DNA from: Vibrio chagasii
GTDB taxonomy: Bacteria > Pseudomonadota > Gammaproteobacteria > Enterobacterales > Vibrionaceae
Length of the DNA: 64,000 nt
Reading direction: 5' to 3'
NCBI GenBank assembly: GCA_041879415.1
Contig: CP090851.1
Span: 2,976,001-3,040,000 of the forward strand
Under the pieces are notes generated by a model. The model was not told the origin of the DNA. It ran no database searches and saw nothing but the letters and a program-made list of their open reading frames with translations. Of this stretch, positions 23,629 to 31,301 are shown piece after piece (the stretch's first letter is position 1; every line of letters starts with the position of its first letter). The translations under genes were made by a program, and so were the position numbers.

Positions 23629-24585
23629 TTAGAACTTGTAGTTTAAGCCAACTGAAACAATGTATTGAGACTCATCATAGAAGGTAATGTTCGAGTCGCT
23701 CGTGCCGTAACCTGCAAGAGAAACGAACGACCAGTTTTCCCAGTCCATGAATTGATCATATTCGTAAGCTGCGAAGAGGTTGATGTTATCGTCACTACGC
23801 TTTTTGTCATAGATTGGGTTGCTAGCGTCATATGAACGTTGGTTGTAGCCCGCTGTTAATGCGTATTGGTGACGACCCATACCACCAAATAAGCTGACTT
23901 CACCACCGAACTGTTCGAATGATTCAGCATTACCTTCCGCATCACTTGATTGGTAAATCAAAGATGGTACTAGCATCATGGTGCGGCTGATTGGCTGGCG
24001 GTACTGACCTTTCAAGTAGATGGTATCAGCATCACGCTTAAGCTCTTCGTATCCAACCAGATCGCTATCGACATCTTTGGTCGCGTAAGCCATATCCAGT
24101 GAGAAAGCTGAACCTGCGATGTTACTTAGCTTCAAACGGAAAGCATTACCAGTTTCATCGGTTTTGCTTCGAGCGACACCCTCTGCATAAGGGTTGGCCC
24201 AGGTTTCACCTGACATAATGGTTGGTAGTAGTGAAGCGTCAATAACCATGCCTGATTCAAGTTGGTATTTGTAACCAACCTCAAGCACTACGGTACCCGT
24301 AGCCACGTCATCACGTGCAGTACCTGTGTAGACTTGATGATTTAACTTTTCACCAAAGGTGTAAGCGATACTACCTAGCGGTGCGACAAGAAATGAGCTC
24401 TCAGATGAGGCTTTCTGGGTGTTTGATGAAATTGTGCTATTAGCATCGGTATCAAAGTTTGAGGTAGAGGAGGTTACCCCGGTGTTAATAGAGATTTCAC
24501 CACTGAAGCCTTGCTCATCAGCAAGCTTGGCAAACGCGGGCGCAGCAGCAACGCTTAACGCTAATAACGTATATTTGATTTTCAT
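23629..24585 (-). CDS. DUF2860 family outer membrane protein
   Basis: The 318-residue protein has a Sec signal peptide (cleavage after APAFA, about residue 19). Alternating beta-strand segments run to a terminal phenylalanine (VGLNYKF), typical of outer-membrane barrels. The mature start KLADEQGFSGEIS resembles the DUF2860 family of Vibrio as I recall it. Function is unknown. It is a single gene with its own upstream gap; no operator was recognised in 24586-24771. Confidence 0.75.
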   Translation of the reverse strand: MKIKYTLLALSVAAAPAFAKLADEQGFSGEISINTGVTSSTSNFDTDANSTISSNTQKASSESSFLVAPLGSIAYTFGEKLNHQVYTGTARDDVATGTVVLEVGYKYQLESGMVIDASLLPTIMSGETWANPYAEGVARSKTDETGNAFRLKLSNIAGSAFSLDMAYATKDVDSDLVGYEELKRDADTIYLKGQYRQPISRTMMLVPSLIYQSSDAEGNAESFEQFGGEVSLFGGMGRHQYALTAGYNQRSYDASNPIYDKKRSDDNINLFAAYEYDQFMDWENWSFVSLAGYGTSDSNITFYDESQYIVSVGLNYKF

Positions 24586-24771
24586 TCAGAGGCTCCTTGC
24601 CCCAGTGATTGGCAGCAATAAATGGCTGTTAATAAGAAGTTATAGAAAACAACAAAATCTAAAGGTTCACTTTATCGCGCACCTTATAAAGGTTTATTGG
24701 ATAAATGGGAAGTAGAACTAGACTGAGGACTGGCTTTACTTCCTATAGTGATTAAAAAGCGTCAGGTACAA

Positions 24772-24798
24772 AAAAGGAAGCCGAAGCTCCCTTATTTT
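24772..24798 (-). terminator. Terminator after dsbA
   Basis: In the minus-strand sense, an 8-bp stem with one G-T pair around a TTCG tetraloop is followed by a T6 run. Confidence 0.8.
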
Positions 24799-24816
24799 TG
24801 ATTTTTGATGGTTTTT

Positions 24817-25416
24817 TTACTTCTTCAGCAAGAAATTAACCAATTCGAAGTACTCGTCTAGGCTGCTGATGCCTTGTGCTTCTACTAAGTAACGGTTGTT
24901 AACCACAACTGCTGGTACACCAGAAAGACCGCTGTCTTTGAATGCTTTATCAAAACGACGAACCATAGAATCTACAGCAAAGCCGTTGTAGGCCGCATCG
25001 AATTTCTTCGCATCAACACCTTCATCTAAGAAGATTTGACGTAGTTCTGCTTCATCGCGTGGTGGCTTGTTCATGTTGTGAATGCGGTTAAACATCACTG
25101 GTACCATTTTGTCTTCCACTTTTAGTGCAATCATGGTCGCGTAAGCTTTGCTCATTGGCAGACCCATGTTGCCACCCATGAATGAAACATGGTTTTTCTG
25201 TAGCTTAGCGTCTTTCGGTAACTGCTGTTTTAGCTGCTGGATGATAGGCTCAAAGCTATTACAGTGTGGGCAGTAGAAAGAGAAGAATTCAGTTACCACA
25301 GGTTTCTTTGATGCTTCTAGATCAAGAACTTTGTAGTGCTCACCTTCGTTAAATTTCGCAGCGTGAGCTGACAGGCTCAACATGATCAATGAGAAAAATG
25401 CGAATAGCTTTTTCAT
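24817..25416 (-). CDS. dsbA: Periplasmic thiol:disulfide oxidoreductase DsbA
   Basis: DsbA introduces disulfides into exported proteins. The 199-residue product has a signal peptide (about residues 1-19, ending SAHA), a thioredoxin fold with the active site CPHC at 49-52, and the cis-proline in SGVPAVVV. It follows srkA by 55 bp, the same srkA-dsbA pair as in E. coli, where the CpxAR stress system controls both. Confidence 0.95.
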   Translation of the reverse strand: MKKLFAFFSLIMLSLSAHAAKFNEGEHYKVLDLEASKKPVVTEFFSFYCPHCNSFEPIIQQLKQQLPKDAKLQKNHVSFMGGNMGLPMSKAYATMIALKVEDKMVPVMFNRIHNMNKPPRDEAELRQIFLDEGVDAKKFDAAYNGFAVDSMVRRFDKAFKDSGLSGVPAVVVNNRYLVEAQGISSLDEYFELVNFLLKK

Positions 25417-25471
25417 TTATTCAATCTCCATTATGTTTGAATTTTTATCTAGTTGTATGTTGCGATTGCGG

Positions 25472-26458
25472 TTACCACTGAGGCATCAACGAAAGTGGTG
25501 GCTCTTGCAGGGTAGCAATTTGCTCTTTACAAGCAAGTACTTGTTGCTCCCAATATTTCGGGTCATTGAACCATGGGAAGGCCAACGGAAACGCTGGATC
25601 GTCCCATCGCTTAGCTAACCATGCCATGTAATGCACCATACGTAGACCGCGCAGGGGCTCAATTAGTTTCAGTTGTGAGCTATTAAAATCACAAAACTCT
25701 TGGTAATTCTCTAGCAGAATATCCAATTGCATTAGCTTATCTTGGCGTTCACCATTCAGTAGCATCCATAGGTCTTGGACCGCAGGGCCGTTACGTGCAT
25801 CATCAAGATCGACGAACATTGGCCCATCACGCCATAAGATATTACCTGGGTGGCAATCACCATGCAGGCGGATGTTCTCAACGTTGTTCGGCCATTGACT
25901 CTCTAGCTCTTTGATCAACATGTCGATGTCGTTAAAGAAGGCGTTCTCTAGGTGCATCGGGATAAATTGAGAGTTTTCTAAGATCTTGCGTGGTTGATGC
26001 AGGTATTCATCTAGGCTGATCGTAGGACGATGCTGAAAGGTCTTAGCCGCACTTGCCTTATGAATCCTACCAAGGAAACGGCCAACGCCTTCTAACTGAT
26101 CCAGATTATCCACTTCATACTGTCTGCCACCGACGCTCTCAAACAGCGCGAACAGGTAGCCCTGATACTCATGCAGGGTAGCACCATTGATACGCATTGG
26201 CGGCGCGACGGGAATCTCTTGGTCGATGAGCTCCAATGCAAAGTCATGCTCTTCTTGGATCTGTGCTTTGTTCCAGCGCTGAGGGCGATAAAACTTAACG
26301 ACGTAGCGTTTACGGTCTTCATCGGTGAATTGATAGACCCGGTTTTCGTAGCTGTTCAGAGCAAGAAGCCCAGATTCAGCACGCACCCCAATGCTCTCCA
26401 GTGCGAACCACATGAAGTCGGGGGTCAGGTTATCAAAGTTAAAGGCTTGCATCGTCAT
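25472..26458 (-). CDS. srkA: Stress response kinase SrkA (YihE/RdoA)
   Basis: SrkA is a Ser/Thr protein kinase of the APH-like fold, linked to envelope stress and survival. From ATG 26458 it has 328 residues, equal to E. coli SrkA. Motifs are LNSYENRVYQF, the VVKFYRP lysine, the catalytic HGDCHPGNILW loop, and the metal-binding FVDLDDARNGP. Longer starts (to 26494) run through a hairpin and lack homology. ATG 26452 is an alternative. No Shine-Dalgarno is visible, and a terminator-like hairpin lies 6 nt upstream. Confidence 0.9.
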   Translation of the reverse strand: MTMQAFNFDNLTPDFMWFALESIGVRAESGLLALNSYENRVYQFTDEDRKRYVVKFYRPQRWNKAQIQEEHDFALELIDQEIPVAPPMRINGATLHEYQGYLFALFESVGGRQYEVDNLDQLEGVGRFLGRIHKASAAKTFQHRPTISLDEYLHQPRKILENSQFIPMHLENAFFNDIDMLIKELESQWPNNVENIRLHGDCHPGNILWRDGPMFVDLDDARNGPAVQDLWMLLNGERQDKLMQLDILLENYQEFCDFNSSQLKLIEPLRGLRMVHYMAWLAKRWDDPAFPLAFPWFNDPKYWEQQVLACKEQIATLQEPPLSLMPQW

Positions 26459-26464
26459 ATAATA

Positions 26465-26490
26465 AAAAAGGCTCATTACTGAGCCTTTTT
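26465..26490. terminator. Hairpin with A/T flanks between ccoG and srkA
   Basis: An 11-bp stem (26465-26475 with 26480-26490) has loop TTAC and A/T runs on both sides. It fits the ccoG terminator but abuts the srkA start. Confidence 0.75.
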
Positions 26491-26529
26491 CCATTTATTA
26501 GGTGTTATACCAATCGTGTGTGACTAGTA

Positions 26530-27948
26530 TCAGAGCTTCTTGATAAAGCGGCTTTCTACTTTCATCGTAAACTCTTCATTATCCGAGAGTATAAACTGAA
26601 TTGTCGAAACAGGTGAGCTCAGTTTCTCAGGATCAGCACCTAAACTGATAGGTAGGTTCAAAACCTCGCCCGGAGCAACCGTCACGGTCTGCTTGCCGTA
26701 CCAAATTGAACCTGGTAATCCGCTTACTTCGAGCTTGTACTCTTGTTCTTGTTGAGTCTTGTTGATTACCTTGAGGGTATAGGTGTTTTCAACCAGCCCC
26801 TGAGTGTTGACTCTGAACAGTTGGTTTCTATCACGCAGAACACTTAATCCTGCTGGGTCGACGCTGGCGATCTGTACAAAGAACAAGCCAAGCATCAGAA
26901 CAAGTATTGCACCGTAGCCCAATAATTTAGGACGCATTACTTTAGTCGAGTGGCCTTCAAGCCTATGCTCCGTGGTGTAGTTAATCAGACCTTTTTCATA
27001 GCCCATACGCTCCATGGTCTTGTCGCAGGCATCAATACACGCACCACAGTTAATACATTCGTATTGCAGGCCGTCACGGATATCAATGCCCGTCGGACAA
27101 ACTTGCACACACAGGTTACAGTCAATACAGTCGCCAAGACCAAGTGCTTTAGGATCTGCCTTGCGAGAACGAGGACCACGGCTCTCACCACGCTTGTTAT
27201 CGTAGCCTACGATGAAAGTGTCTTTATCAAACATCGCAGATTGGAAGCGAGCATAAGGACACATGTGCAGACAAACAATTGAACGCATCCAACCAGCGTT
27301 GGCATAAGTACAGCCAGCGAAGAACAGTACCCAGAACACTGGCCAGAACGAAGAGTTAAAGGTAAAGAAACCAACCACTAGTTCTTTGATTGGGATGAAG
27401 TAACCAACAAAGGTCAAACCGGTCGCGATAGCAATTGCCCACCATGCAATGTGCTTGATGGTTTTTCTGATCATCAGATTGGTGGTCAACTTGCCAGAAT
27501 CTTGTTTTCTTCGCTTATTGGCAGCACCTTCGAGCTTCTCTTCGAACCAGATGTACATGAAGGTCCACACGGTTTGCGGGCACAGGTAACCACACCACAC
27601 ACGGCCTAAAAAGGTGGTGATAAAGAACAGGCCGAAGGCGGCAATCATAAATAAGATCGCAAGTAGGGTGAGATCTTGCGGGTAGAGAGTGGTGCCGAAG
27701 AAGTTGAACTGCTGGCTACCGATATCGAGCAAGATTGCTTGTCGCTCACCAAATGGAATCCATGGGATCAGCGCAAAAAGTAAAAGTAAGAACCAACCAC
27801 CGTAGCGGCGTAATTGTTGGAATTTACCTTTGCTTTCTCGAACATAGATTCGGTTACTTGGGTTAAATCGATCTCCATTACCTTTATGTGTCTTAGGGTT
27901 AAAGGTTTTAGGAGTCACATCTTTGATATCGATTTTATCCTGACTCAT
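26530..27948 (-). CDS. ccoG: Cytochrome c oxidase accessory protein CcoG (FixG/RdxA)
   Basis: CcoG is an inner-membrane iron-sulfur protein needed for cbb3 oxidase biogenesis, reported to reduce Cu(II). The 472-residue protein has several membrane helices, a WCGYLCPQTVW cysteine motif, and two 4Fe-4S sites (CIDCNLCVQVCP and CINCGACIDACD). A C-terminal Ig-like periplasmic domain follows. The ccoNOQP genes are not in the window. No FNR-type operator was recognised in the 322-bp gap upstream (27949-28270), which otherwise holds only the yihD terminator. Confidence 0.92.
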   Translation of the reverse strand: MSQDKIDIKDVTPKTFNPKTHKGNGDRFNPSNRIYVRESKGKFQQLRRYGGWFLLLLFALIPWIPFGERQAILLDIGSQQFNFFGTTLYPQDLTLLAILFMIAAFGLFFITTFLGRVWCGYLCPQTVWTFMYIWFEEKLEGAANKRRKQDSGKLTTNLMIRKTIKHIAWWAIAIATGLTFVGYFIPIKELVVGFFTFNSSFWPVFWVLFFAGCTYANAGWMRSIVCLHMCPYARFQSAMFDKDTFIVGYDNKRGESRGPRSRKADPKALGLGDCIDCNLCVQVCPTGIDIRDGLQYECINCGACIDACDKTMERMGYEKGLINYTTEHRLEGHSTKVMRPKLLGYGAILVLMLGLFFVQIASVDPAGLSVLRDRNQLFRVNTQGLVENTYTLKVINKTQQEQEYKLEVSGLPGSIWYGKQTVTVAPGEVLNLPISLGADPEKLSSPVSTIQFILSDNEEFTMKVESRFIKKL

Positions 27949-28191
27949 GGACTATCCTTTTGGTGGCTATACCCTTCTTCGAGAGTATTGACGACATTGC
28001 TTTAAAAATATGATGTTAGAGGATCTAAGCTTAAGTTTGGTGCAAGGCTGAAAGAGCACTCACTCTTATTATTTTAGAAGATCCTTATAGGTGGCGATTA
28101 TAGCGACAATCTTGTTCTCATTTCTTTAACGCAATCAACCTTTAACAACAAAAGTCATAACAGTTGTGACGAAAAAATAGCGAACAGAAAC

Positions 28192-28219
28192 AAAAAAGCG
28201 ACCGAGTGGTCGCTTTTTT
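28192..28219. terminator. Terminator downstream of yihD
   Basis: A 12-bp perfect stem (28192-28203 with 28208-28219) has loop GAGT. A/T runs on both sides let it work in either direction. Confidence 0.88.
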
Positions 28220-28270
28220 AAATTGAGCTATTTATCTATAACGCAATGGCGTTTTAACACATAGAGATGA

Positions 28271-28534
28271 TTAAAGTAGGCCACGTGCTTTTAGGATTGC
28301 GGTTTTGAAATCGTCTTCTTGATCTTTTTTAAGGCCAGGAATCATTTCATCTTTTTCGCTGTTGCGCATTTTCAGATGGTAGATAAGTACATCATCAGTC
28401 AGGTCTTCAAGCTTACCATCGTAGCCTGCTTCTTTTGACAGATTAATGATGAACTCTAACAAGTTAAGCTCTTGATCTTTCTGCCACTCTGGCTCCATCA
28501 GTTCAAGCAGTTCTTCTATGCGGTGACACTTCAT
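28271..28534 (-). CDS. yihD: YihD family protein (DUF1040)
   Basis: This 87-residue cytosolic protein closely matches E. coli YihD ([20 protein letters not shown] core, here [30 protein letters not shown]). Its molecular role is not established. It has its own promoter and terminator, so it is monocistronic. It lies near dsbA/srkA, as in enterobacteria. Confidence 0.9.
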   Translation of the reverse strand: MKCHRIEELLELMEPEWQKDQELNLLEFIINLSKEAGYDGKLEDLTDDVLIYHLKMRNSEKDEMIPGLKKDQEDDFKTAILKARGLL

Positions 28535-28544
28535 ACTTTATTCT

Positions 28545-28581
28545 CCACAAATTTTATAATGATTTGTGGTTAAGGTATCAA
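28545..28581 (-). promoter_or_regulatory. yihD promoter with inverted repeat around the -10
   Basis: On the minus strand TTGATA (28581-28576) and TATAAA (28558-28553) are 17 bp apart. An 8-bp inverted repeat CCACAAAT/ATTTGTGG (28545-28552 and 28562-28569) brackets the -10, suggesting an operator. The leader would be only about 15 nt. Confidence 0.6.
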
Positions 28582-28635
28582 ATCGGTTAAGGAATACCAA
28601 TGTGTAAACGTATTTCCAGAGTATGTCGGGCAAGA

Positions 28636-28662
28636 AAAAAGCGCAGTAAAACTGCGCTTTTT
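28636..28662 (-). terminator. Terminator directly after the small-ORF pair
   Basis: A 12-bp stem (28636-28647 with 28651-28662) has a 3-nt loop and a T6 run on the minus strand. It starts 1 bp after the stop codon of the 55-residue ORF. Confidence 0.9.
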
Positions 28663-28663
28663 G

Positions 28664-28831
28664 TTAAGCGGCTTTAATTACTTTTGTTGTAGTCGGTGCT
28701 AATAAAGCAGTCTTCTCAACTAAAGTCATTGTAGGAGCCAATTTCTTTGCCGTTGGAGCAGCAACAAAGCCACTACGACGACGCATCGCACTACGGTTGG
28801 TGTGCGAGAACCTGACAGCTGTTGGGCGCAT
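28664..28831 (-). CDS. Small basic hypothetical protein, 55 aa
   Basis: I do not recognise this protein. The frame (ATG 28831, TAA at 28666-28664) encodes a strongly basic N-terminal half with the run SAMRRRSGF. An Ala/Thr/Lys/Leu-rich tail follows (TAKKLAPTMTLVEKTALL). There are no cysteines and no obvious signal peptide or membrane helix. A TAGGT element lies about 7 nt before the ATG. It begins 8 bp after the stop of a 43-residue ORF and ends against a strong terminator. That terminator is the main reason to think it is expressed. It could also be a non-coding RNA. Confidence 0.5.
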   Translation of the reverse strand: MRPTAVRFSHTNRSAMRRRSGFVAAPTAKKLAPTMTLVEKTALLAPTTTKVIKAA

Positions 28832-28839
28832 TAATTTAC

Positions 28840-28971
28840 CTAACGGTCAGGCATATCCATTGCCAATCTAATGGCCTGATTCACTATGAGATCCGCCTCA
28901 ATTGCTTGAAGAGTCACTCGTCTGGCTTCCGCCAATCCGAATAGTAAATCAGGATAATGATATGCATGCAT
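28840..28971 (-). CDS. Small hypothetical protein, 43 aa
   Basis: I do not recognise this protein. It starts MHAYHYPDLLFGLAEARR and looks like one or two amphipathic helices with an acidic/hydrophobic centre (LQAIEADLIVNQAIRLAMDM). The start ATG 28971 lies inside a perfect 16-bp palindrome (28959-28974), and no Shine-Dalgarno is visible. It is upstream of the 55-residue ORF with 8 bp between them, so the two could be a tiny operon. Support is weaker than for the second ORF. Confidence 0.4.
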   Translation of the reverse strand: MHAYHYPDLLFGLAEARRVTLQAIEADLIVNQAIRLAMDMPDR

Positions 28972-29114
28972 ATCGAGTATTAGATTATCACTATCTCAGT
29001 TATCGATCGACGCTTGAGTGATAAATAGACGATATTAGAGCTAAAATTGTGTGAGCAGTATATTTGAGTTTGAACCTCTTTCAGGCTTAAGATGATGCTT
29101 TAAAGGAGGTGCAT

Positions 29115-29906
29115 ATGTCGTTCTTAAAGAAAACGTTAGCAAGTTTTGGTATTGGGTCGGCTAAGGTCGATTCGGTATTGCAACAGGAAGTGCTGTACCC
29201 AGGGCAGAAGGCGAGCATTATTGTGCATGTGTATGGTGGCGCCCAGCCGCAGGAGATCGACAATATCGATCTTAATCTGTGCTGTCGTTACGTCAAAGAA
29301 GTCACCATGAACTCGCAAAGGCAAGAGGGCGGCCAAACACGCCGCATGCAGCAGACATACTCACTAGCAAAATGGAGCCTGCCATACGCGTTTGTTATTC
29401 AGCCGGGTGAAACTCGCGACTTTGAGTGTGAGTTTGATGTTCCGTTGAACACACCGGTGACGATTGGCGATTCCAAGGTGTGGCTGGAAACAGGGCTAGA
29501 CATAGCGATGGCGATTGACCCCTCGGATAAAGATATCTTAACGGTTCGCCCTGATGCACTCCTTGATGGCATTTTTAACGAACTGGAAGCTCAAGGGTTA
29601 CGTATTCGTCAGGTTGAGTGTGAAGCGGTTGATGGCTTTGAACTTCCGTTTGTTCAAGAGTTTGAGTTTGTTCCAACCACAGGGCCTTATCATGGCCGTT
29701 GGCGCGAGCTGGAAGTGGTTGCTCATCGAGATGACAAAGAACTTAAGCTATGGTTTGAAATAGACCGTAATCGCGATGGTGCAAAAGGTATGTTGGCAAG
29801 TTTGCTAGGCATTGGCCAATTGCATCGACAGTTGAGCGTGCCACTCGATACCTCCCCAGAAGAGGCGGGTAAGATGGTAATTGAGTATCTAGAAAGCGCG
29901 TCTTAG
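29115..29906 (+). CDS. Spo0M-like sporulation-control family protein
   Basis: The 263-residue protein matches the Spo0M family, an arrestin-like beta-sandwich fold found also in non-sporulating bacteria (FLKKTLASFGIGSAKVDSVLQ, YPGQKASIIVHVYGG, VWLETGLDIAMAIDPSDKD). Its role in Vibrio is unknown. I chose ATG 29115 because a full consensus AAGGAGGT lies at 29103-29110. The two-codon longer GTG 29109 overlaps that site. Such a strong ribosome site suggests high or inducible expression. Confidence 0.85.
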   Translation: MSFLKKTLASFGIGSAKVDSVLQQEVLYPGQKASIIVHVYGGAQPQEIDNIDLNLCCRYVKEVTMNSQRQEGGQTRRMQQTYSLAKWSLPYAFVIQPGETRDFECEFDVPLNTPVTIGDSKVWLETGLDIAMAIDPSDKDILTVRPDALLDGIFNELEAQGLRIRQVECEAVDGFELPFVQEFEFVPTTGPYHGRWRELEVVAHRDDKELKLWFEIDRNRDGAKGMLASLLGIGQLHRQLSVPLDTSPEEAGKMVIEYLESAS

Positions 29907-29979
29907 TGCTTTCTAAATAAATGATGCTTAAGGGATCGGTTGTCTCCGATCTCTTGAGATTTTACATGTCATAAAAATT

Positions 29980-30001
29980 TAAGCTTACACGTGTACGCTT
30001 A
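29980..30001. promoter_or_regulatory. FabR-like operator upstream of yqfA
   Basis: A 22-bp palindrome has 11-bp arms (TAAGCTTACAC / GTGTACGCTTA, one mismatch). The AGC-TACA-N2-TGTA-GCT core matches the FabR pattern known for E. coli fabA, fabB and yqfA. It lies 47 bp before the yqfA start. Confidence 0.65.
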
Positions 30002-30047
30002 ATGTGTAATACTAGCGTTATCGAACATTTACTCTAGTAGGATAATC

Positions 30048-30701
30048 ATGTCTGCATCATCGGCGAGCGAATACAGTGACATCGAAGAACGCGCCAATGC
30101 GATAACCCATGGCTTGGGCGTTGTACTTGGCGTGGTTGGTCTAATCCTGCTACTGATCCGTGCGTTTGACCATCAAGCCGACACACTGACGATTGCCAGT
30201 ATGGCGGTGTATGGCAGCAGTATCATTCTGCTGTTTCTTGCTTCTACGCTTTACCACTCTATCACCACAGAAAAAACCAAACGTCTGCTGAAAACTCTCG
30301 ATCACTGCGCGATTTACTTACTGATCGCAGGCAGCTACACACCATTTTTACTGGTTAGCTTAAGAACGCCATTAGCGATGGGGTTGATGGCGGTGATTTG
30401 GGGAATTGCGCTGGTCGGCATCATTATGAAGATAGCCTTCGTCTACCGATTTAAGCGATTGTCATTGGTGACTTACTTAGCAATGGGCTGGTTGTCACTG
30501 ATCGTGGTGTATCAACTGGCGATGAATATTGAGATGGGCGGCTTGGTGCTATTAGCACTCGGTGGCGTGATTTACTCGTTAGGTGTGATTTTCTATGTAG
30601 CTAAGCGCATCCCATACAATCATGCCATCTGGCACTTGTTTGTGTTGGCGGGCTGCGCTTGCCACTTCTTCGCGATCTATCTGTACGTGACTCCGGTTTA
30701 G
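30048..30701 (+). CDS. yqfA: Hemolysin III / PAQR family membrane protein YqfA
   Basis: The 217-residue inner-membrane protein has seven predicted helices. PAQR/HlyIII signatures are ANAITHGLG near the N-terminus, [22 protein letters not shown], and C-terminal histidines ([16 protein letters not shown]) that would bind a metal. Family members are linked to membrane lipid homeostasis. The upstream FabR-like palindrome ties it to unsaturated fatty acid control. Its last 4 bp overlap the stop of the convergent DUF3157 gene. Confidence 0.9.
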   Translation: MSASSASEYSDIEERANAITHGLGVVLGVVGLILLLIRAFDHQADTLTIASMAVYGSSIILLFLASTLYHSITTEKTKRLLKTLDHCAIYLLIAGSYTPFLLVSLRTPLAMGLMAVIWGIALVGIIMKIAFVYRFKRLSLVTYLAMGWLSLIVVYQLAMNIEMGGLVLLALGGVIYSLGVIFYVAKRIPYNHAIWHLFVLAGCACHFFAIYLYVTPV

Positions 30702-31273
30702 CGAGTCAGTACTTCAACGATTTCTGCTTTAATTTGGTACTCAGGGTGCTGCTCAACCTCTAGCTTGATCGAGGTGCCTTCAGCATCCGTTTTTGGGCGA
30801 AGGTAGGTATCTGCCATACGCTTGATTGATTTCCAAACGGAGACCGTTTTCTCTTCTAAAAGCTCACCGCTAGTAGAATAAAGGTCGAGCTTTACCGACA
30901 CCAAGATCACAGCTTGTGTACTTTGGTTGGTAATCGCCGTTGGAATTATCAGCTCACCATCTTCATAGTGGCTAGCACCGAATACCACATCAACCCCTGA
31001 TTGTGACAGCTGTAGGCTTGGCTTCTTGCTATCAACAACAATTGTCGTACCTTGCATATTCGTTGCAATCGGAACGGCGACAACAGGTGCGGCAGCAACA
31101 GGCTCCGTGCTCTTTGATGTTACTGCTTCTTTTGTTTGCTGCTGTGGTACCACGTATTGCCACGTAAAATCATCTTTCAGCAATATCTGTTTGCCATCTT
31201 GCAGAGTCACCATCTGATCGGCCAATGCTGAACTGCTCAGCAGTGCGCTTGCGATAAGTAGGTATGATCTCAT
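30698..31273 (-). CDS. DUF3157 family exported protein
   Basis: The 191-residue protein has a signal peptide (about residues 1-18, ending SSALA). A short N-terminal domain ([21 protein letters not shown]) leads into an Ala/Pro/Thr/Val-rich linker and a C-terminal beta-rich domain. The sequence fits the DUF3157 family seen in Vibrio. Function is unknown. It starts 28 bp after the trkH stop, so it may be the last gene of the def-fmt-rsmB-trkA-trkH run. Confidence 0.75.
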   Translation of the reverse strand: MRSYLLIASALLSSSALADQMVTLQDGKQILLKDDFTWQYVVPQQQTKEAVTSKSTEPVAAAPVVAVPIATNMQGTTIVVDSKKPSLQLSQSGVDVVFGASHYEDGELIIPTAITNQSTQAVILVSVKLDLYSTSGELLEEKTVSVWKSIKRMADTYLRPKTDAEGTSIKLEVEQHPEYQIKAEIVEVLTR

Positions 31274-31301
31274 ATCTCTATATCCTTAAGTATTTGTGTA
31301 A

